DNA from: Streptomyces sp. NRRL S-455 | Lineage (GTDB): Bacteria; Actinomycetota; Actinomycetes; Streptomycetales; Streptomycetaceae | DNA length: 64,000 nt | Assembly: GCF_000717875.1 (NCBI RefSeq) | Contig: NZ_JOCT01000021.1 | Coordinates: 1-64,000 of the forward strand | Direction: 5' to 3' | Part shown: positions 51,474 to 60,448 of the stretch, one piece after another | How positions within the stretch are numbered: the first letter of the stretch is position 1 | How the letters are laid out: each line of letters starts with the position of its first letter | Notes under the pieces: generated by a model | The model's database searches: none | What the model saw: the letters and a program-made list of their open reading frames with translations, nothing else | What the model was told of the DNA's origin: nothing | Program-made: the position numbers and the translations under genes

Positions 51474-52876
51474 CCCCGCACGGCACCCGCGCCGGTGAGG
51501 ACGCCGAGGACCTCGACGTCGAGGAGGTGCTCGCCCTCGTGAGGAACAGCAACGGCAACCAGCCGCCCGACCCCGCCGGACGAGGCGAGGCGGACAGCCC
51601 CCGCACCCCCTACCGGCCCGACGCCTCCCACCGGCCGGACGCCTCCCAGCGGCCGGAGGCCCGCCACCACGCCACCCCCTGGCCGGAGGCCCGGTCCATC
51701 GCGGCACGCACCGCCCGGAGCGCCGCCCGGGCCACCCGCCGCGCTCCCGTGTCCGCGCCACTCGAAGCCGCCCTCGGCCTCACCCTGGCCGCCCCCCTCG
51801 ACGCGCTCACCGACCTGCCCTCCTTCGACACCTCCGCGATGGACGGCTGGGCGGTCGCCGGCCCCGCGCCCTGGGACGTACGGGACGAGGGCGTCCTGGC
51901 CGGACACGCCACGCAGACGCCGCTGACCGACGGCGAGGCCGTCCGGATCGCCACCGGCGCCCGCATCCCCCCGGACACCACCGCCGTGCTGCGCAGCGAG
52001 CACGGCCGCACCGACGCCAACGGCCGCCTGTACGCGACCAGGGAGATCGCCCCCGGCCAGGACATCCGCCCGCGCGGCCAGGAATGCCGCACCGGCGACC
52101 AGCTGCTCCCCGTCGGCACGCTCGTCACCCCGGCCGTCCTGGGGCTCGCCGCGGCCGCCGGATACGACACCGTCGACGCCGTCCCGCGTCCCCGCGCCGA
52201 GGTGCTGGTCCTCGGGGACGAGCTGCTCGGCGAGGGGCTGCCGCACGACGGTCTGATCCGGGACGCGCTCGGCCCGATGCTGCCGCCCTGGCTGCGGGCG
52301 CTCGGCGCCGAGGTCACCGCCGTACGACGCGTCCGCGACGACGCCGACGTCCTGCACCGGGCGATCACCACGTCCGACGCCGATGTCATCGTCACCACCG
52401 GCGGCACCGCCGCGGGCCCCGTCGACCACGTCCACCCCACCCTGCGCCGCATCGGCGCCGACCTCCTCGTGGACGGCGTCCAGGTGCGCCCCGGCCACCC
52501 CATGCTGCTGGCGCGCACCACGGAGAGCCAGCACCTCGTCGGACTGCCGGGCAACCCGCTCGCCGCCGTCTCCGCGCTGCTGACCCTCGCAGAGCCGCTG
52601 CTGCGGACCCTCGCGGCCCGCCCCGCCCCGGAGCCGTACACCTGGCCGCTCAGGGACGCCGTACAGGGGCACCCGTACGACACCCGGCTCGTCCCCGTGG
52701 CCCTGCGCGGCGACGAGGCCATCCCGCTGCACTACAACGGGCCGGCCATGCTGCGCGGCATCGCGGCCGCCGACGCGCTGGCCGTCGTACCACCGGGCGG
52801 TGCCCGGCCGGGGCAGGAGGCGGAACTGCTCGACCTGCCCTGGGCGTCCGCAGGAATCGGGGTGTGTTTCACGTGA
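51470..52876 (+). CDS. moeA: MoeA-type molybdopterin molybdotransferase
   Basis: 468 aa. Inserts molybdate into adenylylated molybdopterin. The core begins only near residue 95; before it is a disordered region with PDASHRPDASQRPEARHH repeats. Core motifs: PSFDTSAMDGWAV, RIATGARIPPD, VLVLGDELLGEG, VTTGGTAAGPVDHV and GLPGNPLAAVSA. The catalytic-domain signature TTGGTS is changed to TTGGTA. The stop codon lies inside a parS site shared with the next gene's start. Confidence 0.88.
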   Translation: MTPHGTRAGEDAEDLDVEEVLALVRNSNGNQPPDPAGRGEADSPRTPYRPDASHRPDASQRPEARHHATPWPEARSIAARTARSAARATRRAPVSAPLEAALGLTLAAPLDALTDLPSFDTSAMDGWAVAGPAPWDVRDEGVLAGHATQTPLTDGEAVRIATGARIPPDTTAVLRSEHGRTDANGRLYATREIAPGQDIRPRGQECRTGDQLLPVGTLVTPAVLGLAAAAGYDTVDAVPRPRAEVLVLGDELLGEGLPHDGLIRDALGPMLPPWLRALGAEVTAVRRVRDDADVLHRAITTSDADVIVTTGGTAAGPVDHVHPTLRRIGADLLVDGVQVRPGHPMLLARTTESQHLVGLPGNPLAAVSALLTLAEPLLRTLAARPAPEPYTWPLRDAVQGHPYDTRLVPVALRGDEAIPLHYNGPAMLRGIAAADALAVVPPGGARPGQEAELLDLPWASAGIGVCFT

Positions 52877-52880
52877 AACT
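52865..52880. promoter_or_regulatory. parS: parS site spanning moeA stop and potassium-channel start
   Basis: TGTTTCACGTGAAACT, 15 of 16 matches to the parS consensus. It covers the last codons and TGA stop of moeA and the GTG start of the channel gene. Confidence 0.88.
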
Positions 52881-53979
52881 TCCGGGCCAGGACGCGATCG
52901 CCCGCCAGGCCGACGAGCACCTCGTGACCCATCGGGTGAAACTCCCGCGCAAAGTGGTGGAGCACCCGTTCCGCCAGGTCGCCAAACGGCTGTCCATCGC
53001 ACTGCTGGTGCTCGTCCTGACCGCGCTGATCGTCTACGCCGACCGGGACGGCTACAACGACAACGCGGGCGGCGGCGTCGACCTTCTCGACGCCTTCTAC
53101 TACGCGACCGTCACCCTCTCCACCACCGGCTACGGTGACATCGCCCCGGCCAGCGACGCCGCCCGGCTCACCAACATCCTCGTCATCACGCCCCTGCGCG
53201 TGCTGTTCCTGATCATCCTGGTCGGCACCACCCTCGAGGCACTCACCGAACGCACCCGGGAGGAGTGGCGGCTGACCCGCTGGAGGTCCACGTTGCGCGA
53301 TCACACCGTCGTCATCGGTTTCGGCACGAAGGGCAGGTCGGCGATCCGCACCGTCTGCGCGACGGGCCTGAAGAAGGAACAGGTCGTCGTGGTCGACCCG
53401 AGTTCCAAGGTGATCGATGCCGCGGCCGCCGAGGGCTACGCGGGCATCGTCGGGGACGCGACGCGCAGCGAGGTGCTCAAGCGCGCCGAGGTGCACAAGG
53501 CGCGCCAGATCATCATCGCGACCCAGCGCGACGACACGGCGGTCCTGGTGACGCTGACGGCCCGGCAGCTCAACCGTGGCGCGAAGATCGTGGCCGCGGT
53601 GCGGGAGGAGGAGAACGCGCCGCTGCTCAAGCAGTCCGGGGCGGACGCGGTGATCACGAGCGCCAGCGCCGCCGGCCGTCTGCTCGGCCTCTCCGTGCTC
53701 AGCCCGTCGGCCGGCATGGTGATGGAGGACCTCATCCAGCAGGGCACCGGGCTGGACCTGGTGGAGCGGCCGGTGGTCAAGGCCGACGTGGGCAAGACCC
53801 CGCGCGAGGTCGACGACCTGGTCATCAGCGTCATACGCGGGCACCGGGTGCTGGGCTATGACGATCCGGCCGTCGGGCGGCTGGAGCTGACCGACCGGCT
53901 CATCACCATCGTGCGGAGGACACCGGGCGCCCAGGTCGCGCCCGACGTCCGCCCGATGCCACCCATGCCCCGCAACTGA
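52873..53979 (+). CDS. Potassium channel with RCK/TrkA-N domain
   Basis: 368 aa. Two membrane helices (about 37-57 and 95-120) flank a pore with selectivity filter TLSTTGYGDI. A cytoplasmic RCK domain follows, HTVVIGFGTKGRSAIRT, with a nucleotide-binding Rossmann fold, and a TrkA-C-like end. Opens or closes in response to a ligand such as NAD or Ca2+. GTG at 52873 overlaps the moeA stop by 4 bp and lies inside parS. An earlier in-frame start would extend into moeA. Confidence 0.93.
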   Translation: MKLPGQDAIARQADEHLVTHRVKLPRKVVEHPFRQVAKRLSIALLVLVLTALIVYADRDGYNDNAGGGVDLLDAFYYATVTLSTTGYGDIAPASDAARLTNILVITPLRVLFLIILVGTTLEALTERTREEWRLTRWRSTLRDHTVVIGFGTKGRSAIRTVCATGLKKEQVVVVDPSSKVIDAAAAEGYAGIVGDATRSEVLKRAEVHKARQIIIATQRDDTAVLVTLTARQLNRGAKIVAAVREEENAPLLKQSGADAVITSASAAGRLLGLSVLSPSAGMVMEDLIQQGTGLDLVERPVVKADVGKTPREVDDLVISVIRGHRVLGYDDPAVGRLELTDRLITIVRRTPGAQVAPDVRPMPPMPRN

Positions 53980-53992
53980 CCGGCAGGACAGA

Positions 53993-54032
53993 GGCCGGCC
54001 GCGGGCACCGCTCAGGTGCGCCACGGCCGGCC
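53993..54032. terminator. Nested hairpin between convergent genes
   Basis: GGCCGGCCG (53993-54001) pairs with CGGCCGGCC (54024-54032), with an inner GCACC/GGTGC stem. Between the channel gene and the convergent ABC permease. Confidence 0.65.
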
Positions 54033-54048
54033 AGGATCGTTCCAGGGG

Positions 54049-54897
54049 CTACTTCCGGTTGTACAGCCGCATCGTGATCGGCCCGAAGACCAGCACGAAC
54101 AGCCCGGCCCAGCCCAGCGACCAGGCGATCTCGTCGGCGGGCCAGTCGCCGTCCATCAGACCGCGCACCGCCGACGCGAGATGGGTGATGGGGCTGTTGT
54201 TGACGAACGCCTGCAGCCAGCCCGGCATGGTCCTCGGGTCGACGAAGACATTGGACAGGAAGGTGAGCGGGAAGATCACCATCATGCTGACGCCCATCAC
54301 CGACTTCTCGGTGCGCAGCATCAGCCCGAACATCGTCCAGATCCACGAGAAGGCGAACGAGAACAGCACCAGCAGCGCGATCCCGGCGAGCACCCCGCCG
54401 ACCCCGCCGTCCGGCCGGTAGCCGAGGATCATGCCGACGGTGAGCATGACGATCGACGCGATCGTGTACCGCAGGGCGTCGCCGAGCAGATAGCCGACCA
54501 TCGTCGACGGCCGCCAGATCGGCAGGCTGCGGAACCGGTCGAAGACGCCCTTCTCGATGTCCGTGTTGACCGAGACCCCCGTGTACATCGTGATCATCAC
54601 GACCGACATCACGAGGATGCCCGGCAGCAGGAACTGGATGTACTCCTCCGGCGAGCCGGCCAGCGCCCCGCCGAACAGGTACGTGTACATCAGCACCATC
54701 ATGATCGGGAACGCCGTGACGTCGAAGAGCTGCTCCGGCACGTGCTTGATCTTGAGGATGGCCCGCCAGCCGAACGTCACCGAGGCGGACCAGGCGCTGG
54801 GCCGGGGCGGCCGCTCCCTGGCGACGAGCAGCGCGGCGAGGGACTCGGCGCTGACGGGGGCGAGTTCCTTGTTCTCCGTGGTCGTCGCGGTGCTCAT
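54049..54897 (-). CDS. ABC-2 type transporter permease (DrrB-like)
   Basis: 282 aa with six membrane helices. Signature [28 protein letters not shown] and the ABC-2 core [16 protein letters not shown] near the C terminus (seen as [16 protein letters not shown]). ATG at 54897 overlaps the ATPase stop by 4 bp. It probably exports a drug or lipid; substrate unknown. Confidence 0.92.
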   Translation of the reverse strand: MSTATTTENKELAPVSAESLAALLVARERPPRPSAWSASVTFGWRAILKIKHVPEQLFDVTAFPIMMVLMYTYLFGGALAGSPEEYIQFLLPGILVMSVVMITMYTGVSVNTDIEKGVFDRFRSLPIWRPSTMVGYLLGDALRYTIASIVMLTVGMILGYRPDGGVGGVLAGIALLVLFSFAFSWIWTMFGLMLRTEKSVMGVSMMVIFPLTFLSNVFVDPRTMPGWLQAFVNNSPITHLASAVRGLMDGDWPADEIAWSLGWAGLFVLVFGPITMRLYNRK

Positions 54898-55913
54898 GCC
54901 GCCACCTCGGCCTTCGGGTCGTCGGAGCGGTCGGCGGAGTCGTGCGTGTCGTGGCCGGTGAGCGCCAGAAACACCTCGTCCAGGCTGGGCTGGCCCAGCG
55001 AGAAGTTGTCGACGGTGATGCCGGCGGTGGCCAGCTCGTTCAGCGCGCGGGCGGCCTGCTGGGCGGCGCTGTCGTCGCCCGCAGCCGCGCTCAGACGGGC
55101 GGTCAGCGCCACCGGGTCTGGTTCCGGCTGCACCTGCGCGTCGAGGGCCCTGCGCAGCAGATCGGCCGCGAGGGCCCGCTGGTCCGGATCTCTCAGCCGT
55201 AGATGGACGGAACCGGCGCCGACGGACGACTTCAGCTCGCCCTTGGTGCCCTCGGCGATCACCCTGCCGCGGTCGATGACGGCGATCCGGGACGCCAGCT
55301 GGTCGGCCTCGTCCAGGTACTGCGTCGTCAGCAGCACGGTGGTGCCCTGGGAGACGACGGCCCGCACGATGTCCCACACCTGGTTGCGGCTGCGCGGGTC
55401 CAGGCCCGTCGTCGGCTCGTCGAGGAACAGCAGATCGGGGGTGTTGAGGATGGACGCGGCGATGTCGATGCGGCGCCGCATGCCGCCCGAGTAGTGCTTG
55501 ACCTGCTTCGCGGCCGCCTCGTTGAGCCCGAAGGCCTCCAGGAGCTGGGCGGCACGGTCGCGGGCGGCCTTCTTGTGGTGTCCGAGCAGCCGGCCCAGCA
55601 GGACCAGGTTCTCGGTGCCGGTGAGGTCCTCGTCCACCGACGCGTACTGGCCGGTGAGGCTCACCCGGCCGCGTACCTCGTCGGCCTCGCGGACGATGTC
55701 GTGGCCGAAGACATGCGCCTCACCGCCGTCCGGCCGCAGGAGCGTGGCGAGCATCTTCACGGTGGTGGTCTTGCCGGCGCCGTTCGGGCCGAGGACGCCG
55801 TAGACCGTGCCCGCGGGCACGGACAGGTCGACTCCGTCGACGGCCCTGGTCTCGCCGAACGTCTTCACCAGGCCCGCGGTCTCGATCGCCAGGCCGGACG
55901 TCTGCGTGCTCAT
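54894..55913 (-). CDS. ABC transporter ATPase (DrrA-like)
   Basis: 339 aa. Walker [11 protein letters not shown], signature [15 protein letters not shown], Walker [13 protein letters not shown], and a DrrA-type C-terminal extension including [19 protein letters not shown]. Partner of the permease downstream. ATG at 55913 preceded by GAAGGA. DrrAB-like pairs give self-resistance to anthracyclines in some strains, but this one stands in the core genome. Confidence 0.93.
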   Translation of the reverse strand: MSTQTSGLAIETAGLVKTFGETRAVDGVDLSVPAGTVYGVLGPNGAGKTTTVKMLATLLRPDGGEAHVFGHDIVREADEVRGRVSLTGQYASVDEDLTGTENLVLLGRLLGHHKKAARDRAAQLLEAFGLNEAAAKQVKHYSGGMRRRIDIAASILNTPDLLFLDEPTTGLDPRSRNQVWDIVRAVVSQGTTVLLTTQYLDEADQLASRIAVIDRGRVIAEGTKGELKSSVGAGSVHLRLRDPDQRALAADLLRRALDAQVQPEPDPVALTARLSAAAGDDSAAQQAARALNELATAGITVDNFSLGQPSLDEVFLALTGHDTHDSADRSDDPKAEVAA

Positions 55914-56083
55914 GCTTCGGGTCCTTCCGTGCACTTGGGTCACGCATGGAGAGACCTTCACCGTCCCGCAAACTCATCGGTCCCGCATAGGCTTTTTCGC
56001 CAGGATCGGGCGGACGACGTAGGCGGCGTGGCCCCGGGGACTGAGCGGACTCGTTCCGGGGGCGGAGGGGTACCGTCCCCTTC

Positions 56084-57073
56084 ATGCATGCGATCACGAT
56101 TCCCGAACCCGGTGGGCCCGAGGCGCTGGTCTGGGACGAGGTCCCGGATCCCGAGCCCGGCGAGGGCGAGGTCCTGGTCGAGGTGGCGGCCGGCGCCGTC
56201 AACCGGGCCGACCTCCTGCAGCGGCAGGGCTTCTACGACCCGCCGCCCGGCTCGTCCCCCTACCCCGGCCTTGAGTGCTCCGGGCGGATCGCCCGGATCG
56301 GCCCCGGGGTCTCCGGTTGGAGCGTCGGCGACGAGGTGTGCGCGCTGCTCTCCGGCGGCGGTTACGCCGAGAAGGTGGCCGTCCCCGCCGGACAGCTGCT
56401 GCCGGTGCCGGAGGGTGTCGACCTGAGGCAGGCCGCGGCCCTGCCCGAGGTGGCCTGCACCGTCTGGTCGAACGTGTTCATGATCGCCCACCTGCGTCCC
56501 GGCGAGACCCTGCTCGTGCACGGCGGCTCCAGCGGCATCGGCACCATGGCCATCCAGCTCGCCAAGGCCGTCGGTGCCCGGGTGGCGGTCACCGCGGGCA
56601 CCGGCGAGAAGCTGGACCGGTGTGCCGAACTGGGCGCCGACATCCTGATCAACTACCGCGAGCAGGACTTCGTCGAAGAGGTCAGGAAGGCCACCGACGG
56701 CGCCGGTGCCGACGTCATCCTCGACAACATGGGCGCCAAGTACCTGGAGCGCAACGTCAGGGCCCTCGCCGTCAACGGCAGGCTGGCGATCATCGGCATG
56801 CAGGGCGGCGTGAAGGGCGAGCTGAACATCGGCGCGCTGCTCGCCAAGCGCGCGGCCATCAGCGCGACGTCCCTGCGCGCCCGGCCGCCGGCGGAGAAGA
56901 CGGCCATCGTCGCAGCCGTTCGCGAACACGTCTGGCCGCTGTTCGCCAGTGGCCGTCTGCGCCCCGTCGTCGATCGCGAGCTCCCCATGCCGGACGCGGC
57001 CGCCGCCCACCGGGTCGTGGAGGAGAGCGGCCACATCGGCAAGGTGCTGCTCATCGCCCCGCGGGAGGAGTGA
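56084..57073 (+). CDS. NAD(P)H quinone oxidoreductase, PIG3/zeta-crystallin family
   Basis: 329 aa medium-chain oxidoreductase without zinc ligands. N-terminal AVNRADLLQRQGFYDPPPG is PIG3-typical; cofactor motif VHGGSSGIGTMAIQLAKA. Reduces quinones or enones with NADPH. ATG at 56084. Divergent from the ABC transporter genes. Confidence 0.9.
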   Translation: MHAITIPEPGGPEALVWDEVPDPEPGEGEVLVEVAAGAVNRADLLQRQGFYDPPPGSSPYPGLECSGRIARIGPGVSGWSVGDEVCALLSGGGYAEKVAVPAGQLLPVPEGVDLRQAAALPEVACTVWSNVFMIAHLRPGETLLVHGGSSGIGTMAIQLAKAVGARVAVTAGTGEKLDRCAELGADILINYREQDFVEEVRKATDGAGADVILDNMGAKYLERNVRALAVNGRLAIIGMQGGVKGELNIGALLAKRAAISATSLRARPPAEKTAIVAAVREHVWPLFASGRLRPVVDRELPMPDAAAAHRVVEESGHIGKVLLIAPREE

Positions 57074-57108
57074 CACGCGGGGCCTTCAGGGCGCTGCCGG
57101 CGGATCCC

Positions 57109-57597
57109 CTAGACCCGCCGCAGCCGCAGCGCGAAGAACGCGAGCCCCAGCCCGAGGCCGATCAGCACCAGGCCGCTGCCCAGCGGCAGGATCCGCAGCA
57201 CCGGCCCGACGGAACGGTCGGCATGCGCGTGGGCGTCACGTACGGGCTCCTCCGTCGACGCGGAGGGCACGGGGGCGGTTTCCCGGGGTTCCTCGGTGAC
57301 GGCGGTGGCGGCGTCACCGGTGTCCGGCTCGGCCACCTCCGGCCGCCCCGGCCGCTCCCGCCCCTCACCCGCCCGGCTCCCGGCCCGCGAGGGCTCGCCC
57401 GGGGCGGACGGGGTGGCGCGGGCACCGACCCACGTCCCGACGTCGTCGGCGAGTGCGTCGTGTGCACGGACTCCGTCCCCCTGAACAGATGAGACAGCTC
57501 CGTACGAGACGCCGGTCCCGTACGGTGCGACGACCGCACCCGCCCCCAGGGCGACCACCAGTCCCGTCGCCCGCAGTGCGCGTTGCCATGGAGTCAC
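57109..57597 (-). CDS. Small secreted, C-terminally anchored protein
   Basis: 162 aa. N-terminal signal-like helix (LRATGLVVALGAGAVVAPYG), an extracellular Glu/Pro/Ala-rich middle with no recognisable domain, and a C-terminal helix VLRILPLGSGLVLIGLGLGLAFFALRLRRV ending in Arg residues. The TM-plus-basic tail resembles a sorting signal but no LPxTG or LAxTG is seen. GTG at 57597 preceded by GGGAGGGGG. Unknown function. Confidence 0.75.
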   Translation of the reverse strand: MTPWQRALRATGLVVALGAGAVVAPYGTGVSYGAVSSVQGDGVRAHDALADDVGTWVGARATPSAPGEPSRAGSRAGEGRERPGRPEVAEPDTGDAATAVTEEPRETAPVPSASTEEPVRDAHAHADRSVGPVLRILPLGSGLVLIGLGLGLAFFALRLRRV

Positions 57598-57843
57598 GTG
57601 GGTGACCCCCTCCCGCCGTGCCCGGTGGGGCAAGATCGGCAAGTTCGGTCATTACACGGCCATCAGCCTCACCCCGCCCGACCCGTCCGGCATGTCGGGT
57701 ACGGCCATTGGGTGGAGCACCGGGGGATTCCCCCGTTCGGGAGGAACCCGGCGCCCGACCAACTCGTCTCCTCAAAGACGGTGGATCAGCCTCCCGTGGG
57801 GGCACCACGAAAATGACGTGCAGGCGTGCGAGAGAATGGCGGC

Positions 57844-58386
57844 ATGGAGATGCCGAGAAACGAACGGTCGCCCGAGAACCCGCAGATCCTGGTCGTGGGC
57901 CAGGACGGCATGGCGCTCAGCGGCGGCGGCGGAGACGAGGACTCCCGCGAGACCCCGGTCACGGAACAGGTGGAGCAGCCCGCCAAGGTCATGCGGATCG
58001 GCAGCATGATCAAGCAGCTTCTCGAGGAAGTGCGCGTGGCTCCCCTGGACGAGGCCAGCCGGGCCCGGCTCAAGGAGATCCACGCCAGCTCGGTGAAGGA
58101 GCTGGAGGACGGTCTGGCGCCCGAGCTGGTCGAGGAGCTGGAGCGGCTCTCCCTGCCGTTCACGGACGAGGCGACGCCCAGTGACGCGGAGCTGCGCATC
58201 GCGCAGGCCCAGCTGGTCGGCTGGCTGGAAGGGCTCTTCCACGGGATCCAGACCACGCTGTTCGCCCAGCAGATGGCGGCCCGCGCCCAGCTGGAGCAGA
58301 TGCGCCGGGCCCTCCCGCCGGGCGTCGGCCACGACGGCCACGAGGACCACCAGCCGGGCATCCGCTCCGGCGGGCCCTACCTGTAA
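57844..58386 (+). CDS. bpa: Bacterial proteasome activator (Bpa family)
   Basis: 180 aa mostly helical protein. MRIGSMIKQLLEEVRVAPLDEASRARL and GWLEGLFHGIQTTLFAQQMAAR match Bpa, an ATP-independent 20S proteasome ring that opens the gate with its C-terminal tail. The C terminus here is GGPYL, a variant of the known GQYL docking motif. ATG at 57844 with RBS-like AGAATGGCGGC upstream. The proteasome genes are not in the window. Confidence 0.88.
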   Translation: MEMPRNERSPENPQILVVGQDGMALSGGGGDEDSRETPVTEQVEQPAKVMRIGSMIKQLLEEVRVAPLDEASRARLKEIHASSVKELEDGLAPELVEELERLSLPFTDEATPSDAELRIAQAQLVGWLEGLFHGIQTTLFAQQMAARAQLEQMRRALPPGVGHDGHEDHQPGIRSGGPYL

Positions 58387-58411
58387 CGCGCCCGCGTACC
58401 GACCGACGCCA

Positions 58412-58439
58412 GGGCCCGGCGGCCGAAGCCGCCGGGCCC
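58412..58439. terminator. 12-bp hairpin between convergent genes
   Basis: GGGCCCGGCGGC (58412-58423), CGAA loop, GCCGCCGGGCCC (58428-58439). Ends the bpa transcript and the convergent kinase transcript. Confidence 0.88.
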
Positions 58440-58458
58440 CTCGCTCGCACAGGCGGGG

Positions 58459-60102
58459 TCAGGACGGCGGGTTGCCCGTCGAGACGCTGAGTTCGATCTC
58501 GGGCATGTCCTCCGGATCGGCGTCGGTGCTCTGGGACGGGGACTGCTGCATGACGGTGCCGTCGCCGTAGGTGTTCTCGTCCACGTCGATGATCTTCGAC
58601 TCCCAGCCGGCCGCCCGGAGGCACGCCTTGACCGAGGTGATGTCCTTGAACCTGAAGTCCGGGAGCCGGATCTTCTCGGGGTCGCTGTAGGACTCCCGCG
58701 GCTCCGTGCACTCATCGGTGTCGATCACCCGCGACGTGTCGGGGCCGCGGTAACCGGGCTTCTTGACTGCCGCCGAGACCGACGGACCCGGGCCGCCGCT
58801 GCCCCCGCCGCCCTGGTCGTCCTCGCCGCCGCGGTTCACCAGCAGGGCCCCGATCAGACCGGCGACCGCGACGACGGACACGATGACCGAGCCGATGATC
58901 ACCGGCCTGTTGCCCTTGCCGCCGCCCGACGGGGCCGGCGCGTTCTGCGGTGTGAGGTGGTACGGCGGCGGGGTCGACGGGCCGGACTGCGGGGAGTACG
59001 CGCCCGGGGGCGGCGTCTGGTAGCCGCCCTGCTGCGGATAGCCGTACGTCGGGGCCGGTGCGGGCGTGCCGTACGGGTGGGGCGGCGGGGCCGGCTGGTA
59101 CGGCGTCCCGACCTGGCCCGAGGGCGGCGGGGCCGCCTGGTCGACCGGCGGGAACACGGCCGAGGCGACGCCCGCGCCGCTCGGCGTCGGCGCGCCCGGG
59201 ACGATGCTCGGCGGCGTGGCGTGGAGGGAGGCCGCCACCCGCAGGCACTCGTCGCGCATGGCCTCCGCGCTCGGGAAGCGTTCGTTCGGGTTCTTCCTCA
59301 GGGCACGGGCGATCAGCGCGTCCACGGCCGGGGGCAGCGCGCGGTTGACCGAGGACGCGGCCGGCGGCTCCTCCTGGACGTGCGCGTACGCGATGGCCAG
59401 CGGCGAGTCCGCCTCGAACGGCAGCCGCCCGGTGACCAGTTGGAACAGCATGATGCCGACCGAGTACAGGTCGGAGCGGGCGTCCACACCGCGCCCGAGG
59501 GCCTGTTCCGGCGAGAGGTACTGCGGGGTGCCGACGACCATGCCGGTCTGCGTCATCGACGTCACACCGGACTGCATGGCGCGGGCGATGCCGAAGTCCA
59601 TGACCTTGACCACGCCGCGCTTGGTCATCATCACGTTGCCCGGCTTGATGTCCCGGTGGACCAGCCCCGTCTCGTGGCTGATCTCCAGCGCGGCCAGTAC
59701 GTCCGCGGTGACCTTCAGTGCCTTGTCGGCGGGCATCGCGCCCTGCTGCCGCACGTCCTCGTCGAGGACCGAGCCGAGCGGGCGGCCCTCGACGTACTCC
59801 ATGACGATGTAGGGAACCGTCATGCCGTCGAGGCTGTCCTCGCCGGTGTCGAAGACCGAGACGATGTTGGTGTGCGTGAGCTTGGCCACGGCCTGGGCCT
59901 CGCGGCGGAACCGCTCACGGAAGGCTTGTTCCCGACCGAGATCGGTGTGAAGTGTCTTGATCGCGACCTGCCGGTCGAGCACGCTGTCGTACGCGAGGTG
60001 CACGGAGGCCATGCCGCCCTGGCCGAGGAGATCACGCAGCTGGTAGCGGTTGTTGGCGAGCGCCCGCCCCGCGTACCGGCCCTGTGCGCCGTCCTGGCTC
60101 AT
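58459..60102 (-). CDS. Ser/Thr protein kinase with one PASTA-like domain
   Basis: 547 aa. Kinase domain about 18-280: LGQGGMASVH, Lys51 (VAIKTLH), VHRDIKPGNVMM, DFGIA and GTPQYLSPEQAL intact. A Pro/Gly/Tyr-rich linker (PYQPAPPPHPYG, TYGYPQQGGYQ), a membrane helix (VIIGSVIVSVVAVAGLIGALLV) and an extracellular tail with a single PASTA-like segment (IRLPDFRFKDITSVKACLRAAGW) follow. ATG at 60102 chosen after GGGGGGAAACGA. Divergent from a second kinase, a likely ancient duplication. Confidence 0.92.
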   Translation of the reverse strand: MSQDGAQGRYAGRALANNRYQLRDLLGQGGMASVHLAYDSVLDRQVAIKTLHTDLGREQAFRERFRREAQAVAKLTHTNIVSVFDTGEDSLDGMTVPYIVMEYVEGRPLGSVLDEDVRQQGAMPADKALKVTADVLAALEISHETGLVHRDIKPGNVMMTKRGVVKVMDFGIARAMQSGVTSMTQTGMVVGTPQYLSPEQALGRGVDARSDLYSVGIMLFQLVTGRLPFEADSPLAIAYAHVQEEPPAASSVNRALPPAVDALIARALRKNPNERFPSAEAMRDECLRVAASLHATPPSIVPGAPTPSGAGVASAVFPPVDQAAPPPSGQVGTPYQPAPPPHPYGTPAPAPTYGYPQQGGYQTPPPGAYSPQSGPSTPPPYHLTPQNAPAPSGGGKGNRPVIIGSVIVSVVAVAGLIGALLVNRGGEDDQGGGGSGGPGPSVSAAVKKPGYRGPDTSRVIDTDECTEPRESYSDPEKIRLPDFRFKDITSVKACLRAAGWESKIIDVDENTYGDGTVMQQSPSQSTDADPEDMPEIELSVSTGNPPS

Positions 60103-60448
60103 GAGTCGTTTCCCCCCGTAGCCCTTGAGGCGCCGCCGACTTGTAGCTGATCCGTCGGTGATCCAAACCGCCATTCCCGGCCAAGTCTGCCCCAGGGCAG
60201 TGACACGTCAAGCGCGGTGCCCGTTCCGTGACCGTACGCGAAAGAAGCGCTGCGGAAGCGTTACAGGGGTCGTACGGCCGACACACAGAATTTGCACGAG
60301 AGTACGGAGTAAAGGTTTCATGGCGCGTCCGTCACGTGCCGGTCCCGCACCCGTCTCGGACCGGCGGCTTGCGCCGAGGCTGTAGCGTGGCCGACGGAGA
60401 CCGTAACAACACCGCGCGCACCGCGGGCAGAAACGACGGCGAGGACTG
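60103..60448. other. Divergent promoter region of two kinases
   Basis: 346 bp without a gene. Locally AT-richer around 60280-60320 (AGAATTTGCACGAGAGTACG), where promoters are expected. No clear hairpin or operator was identified. Confidence 0.45.
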
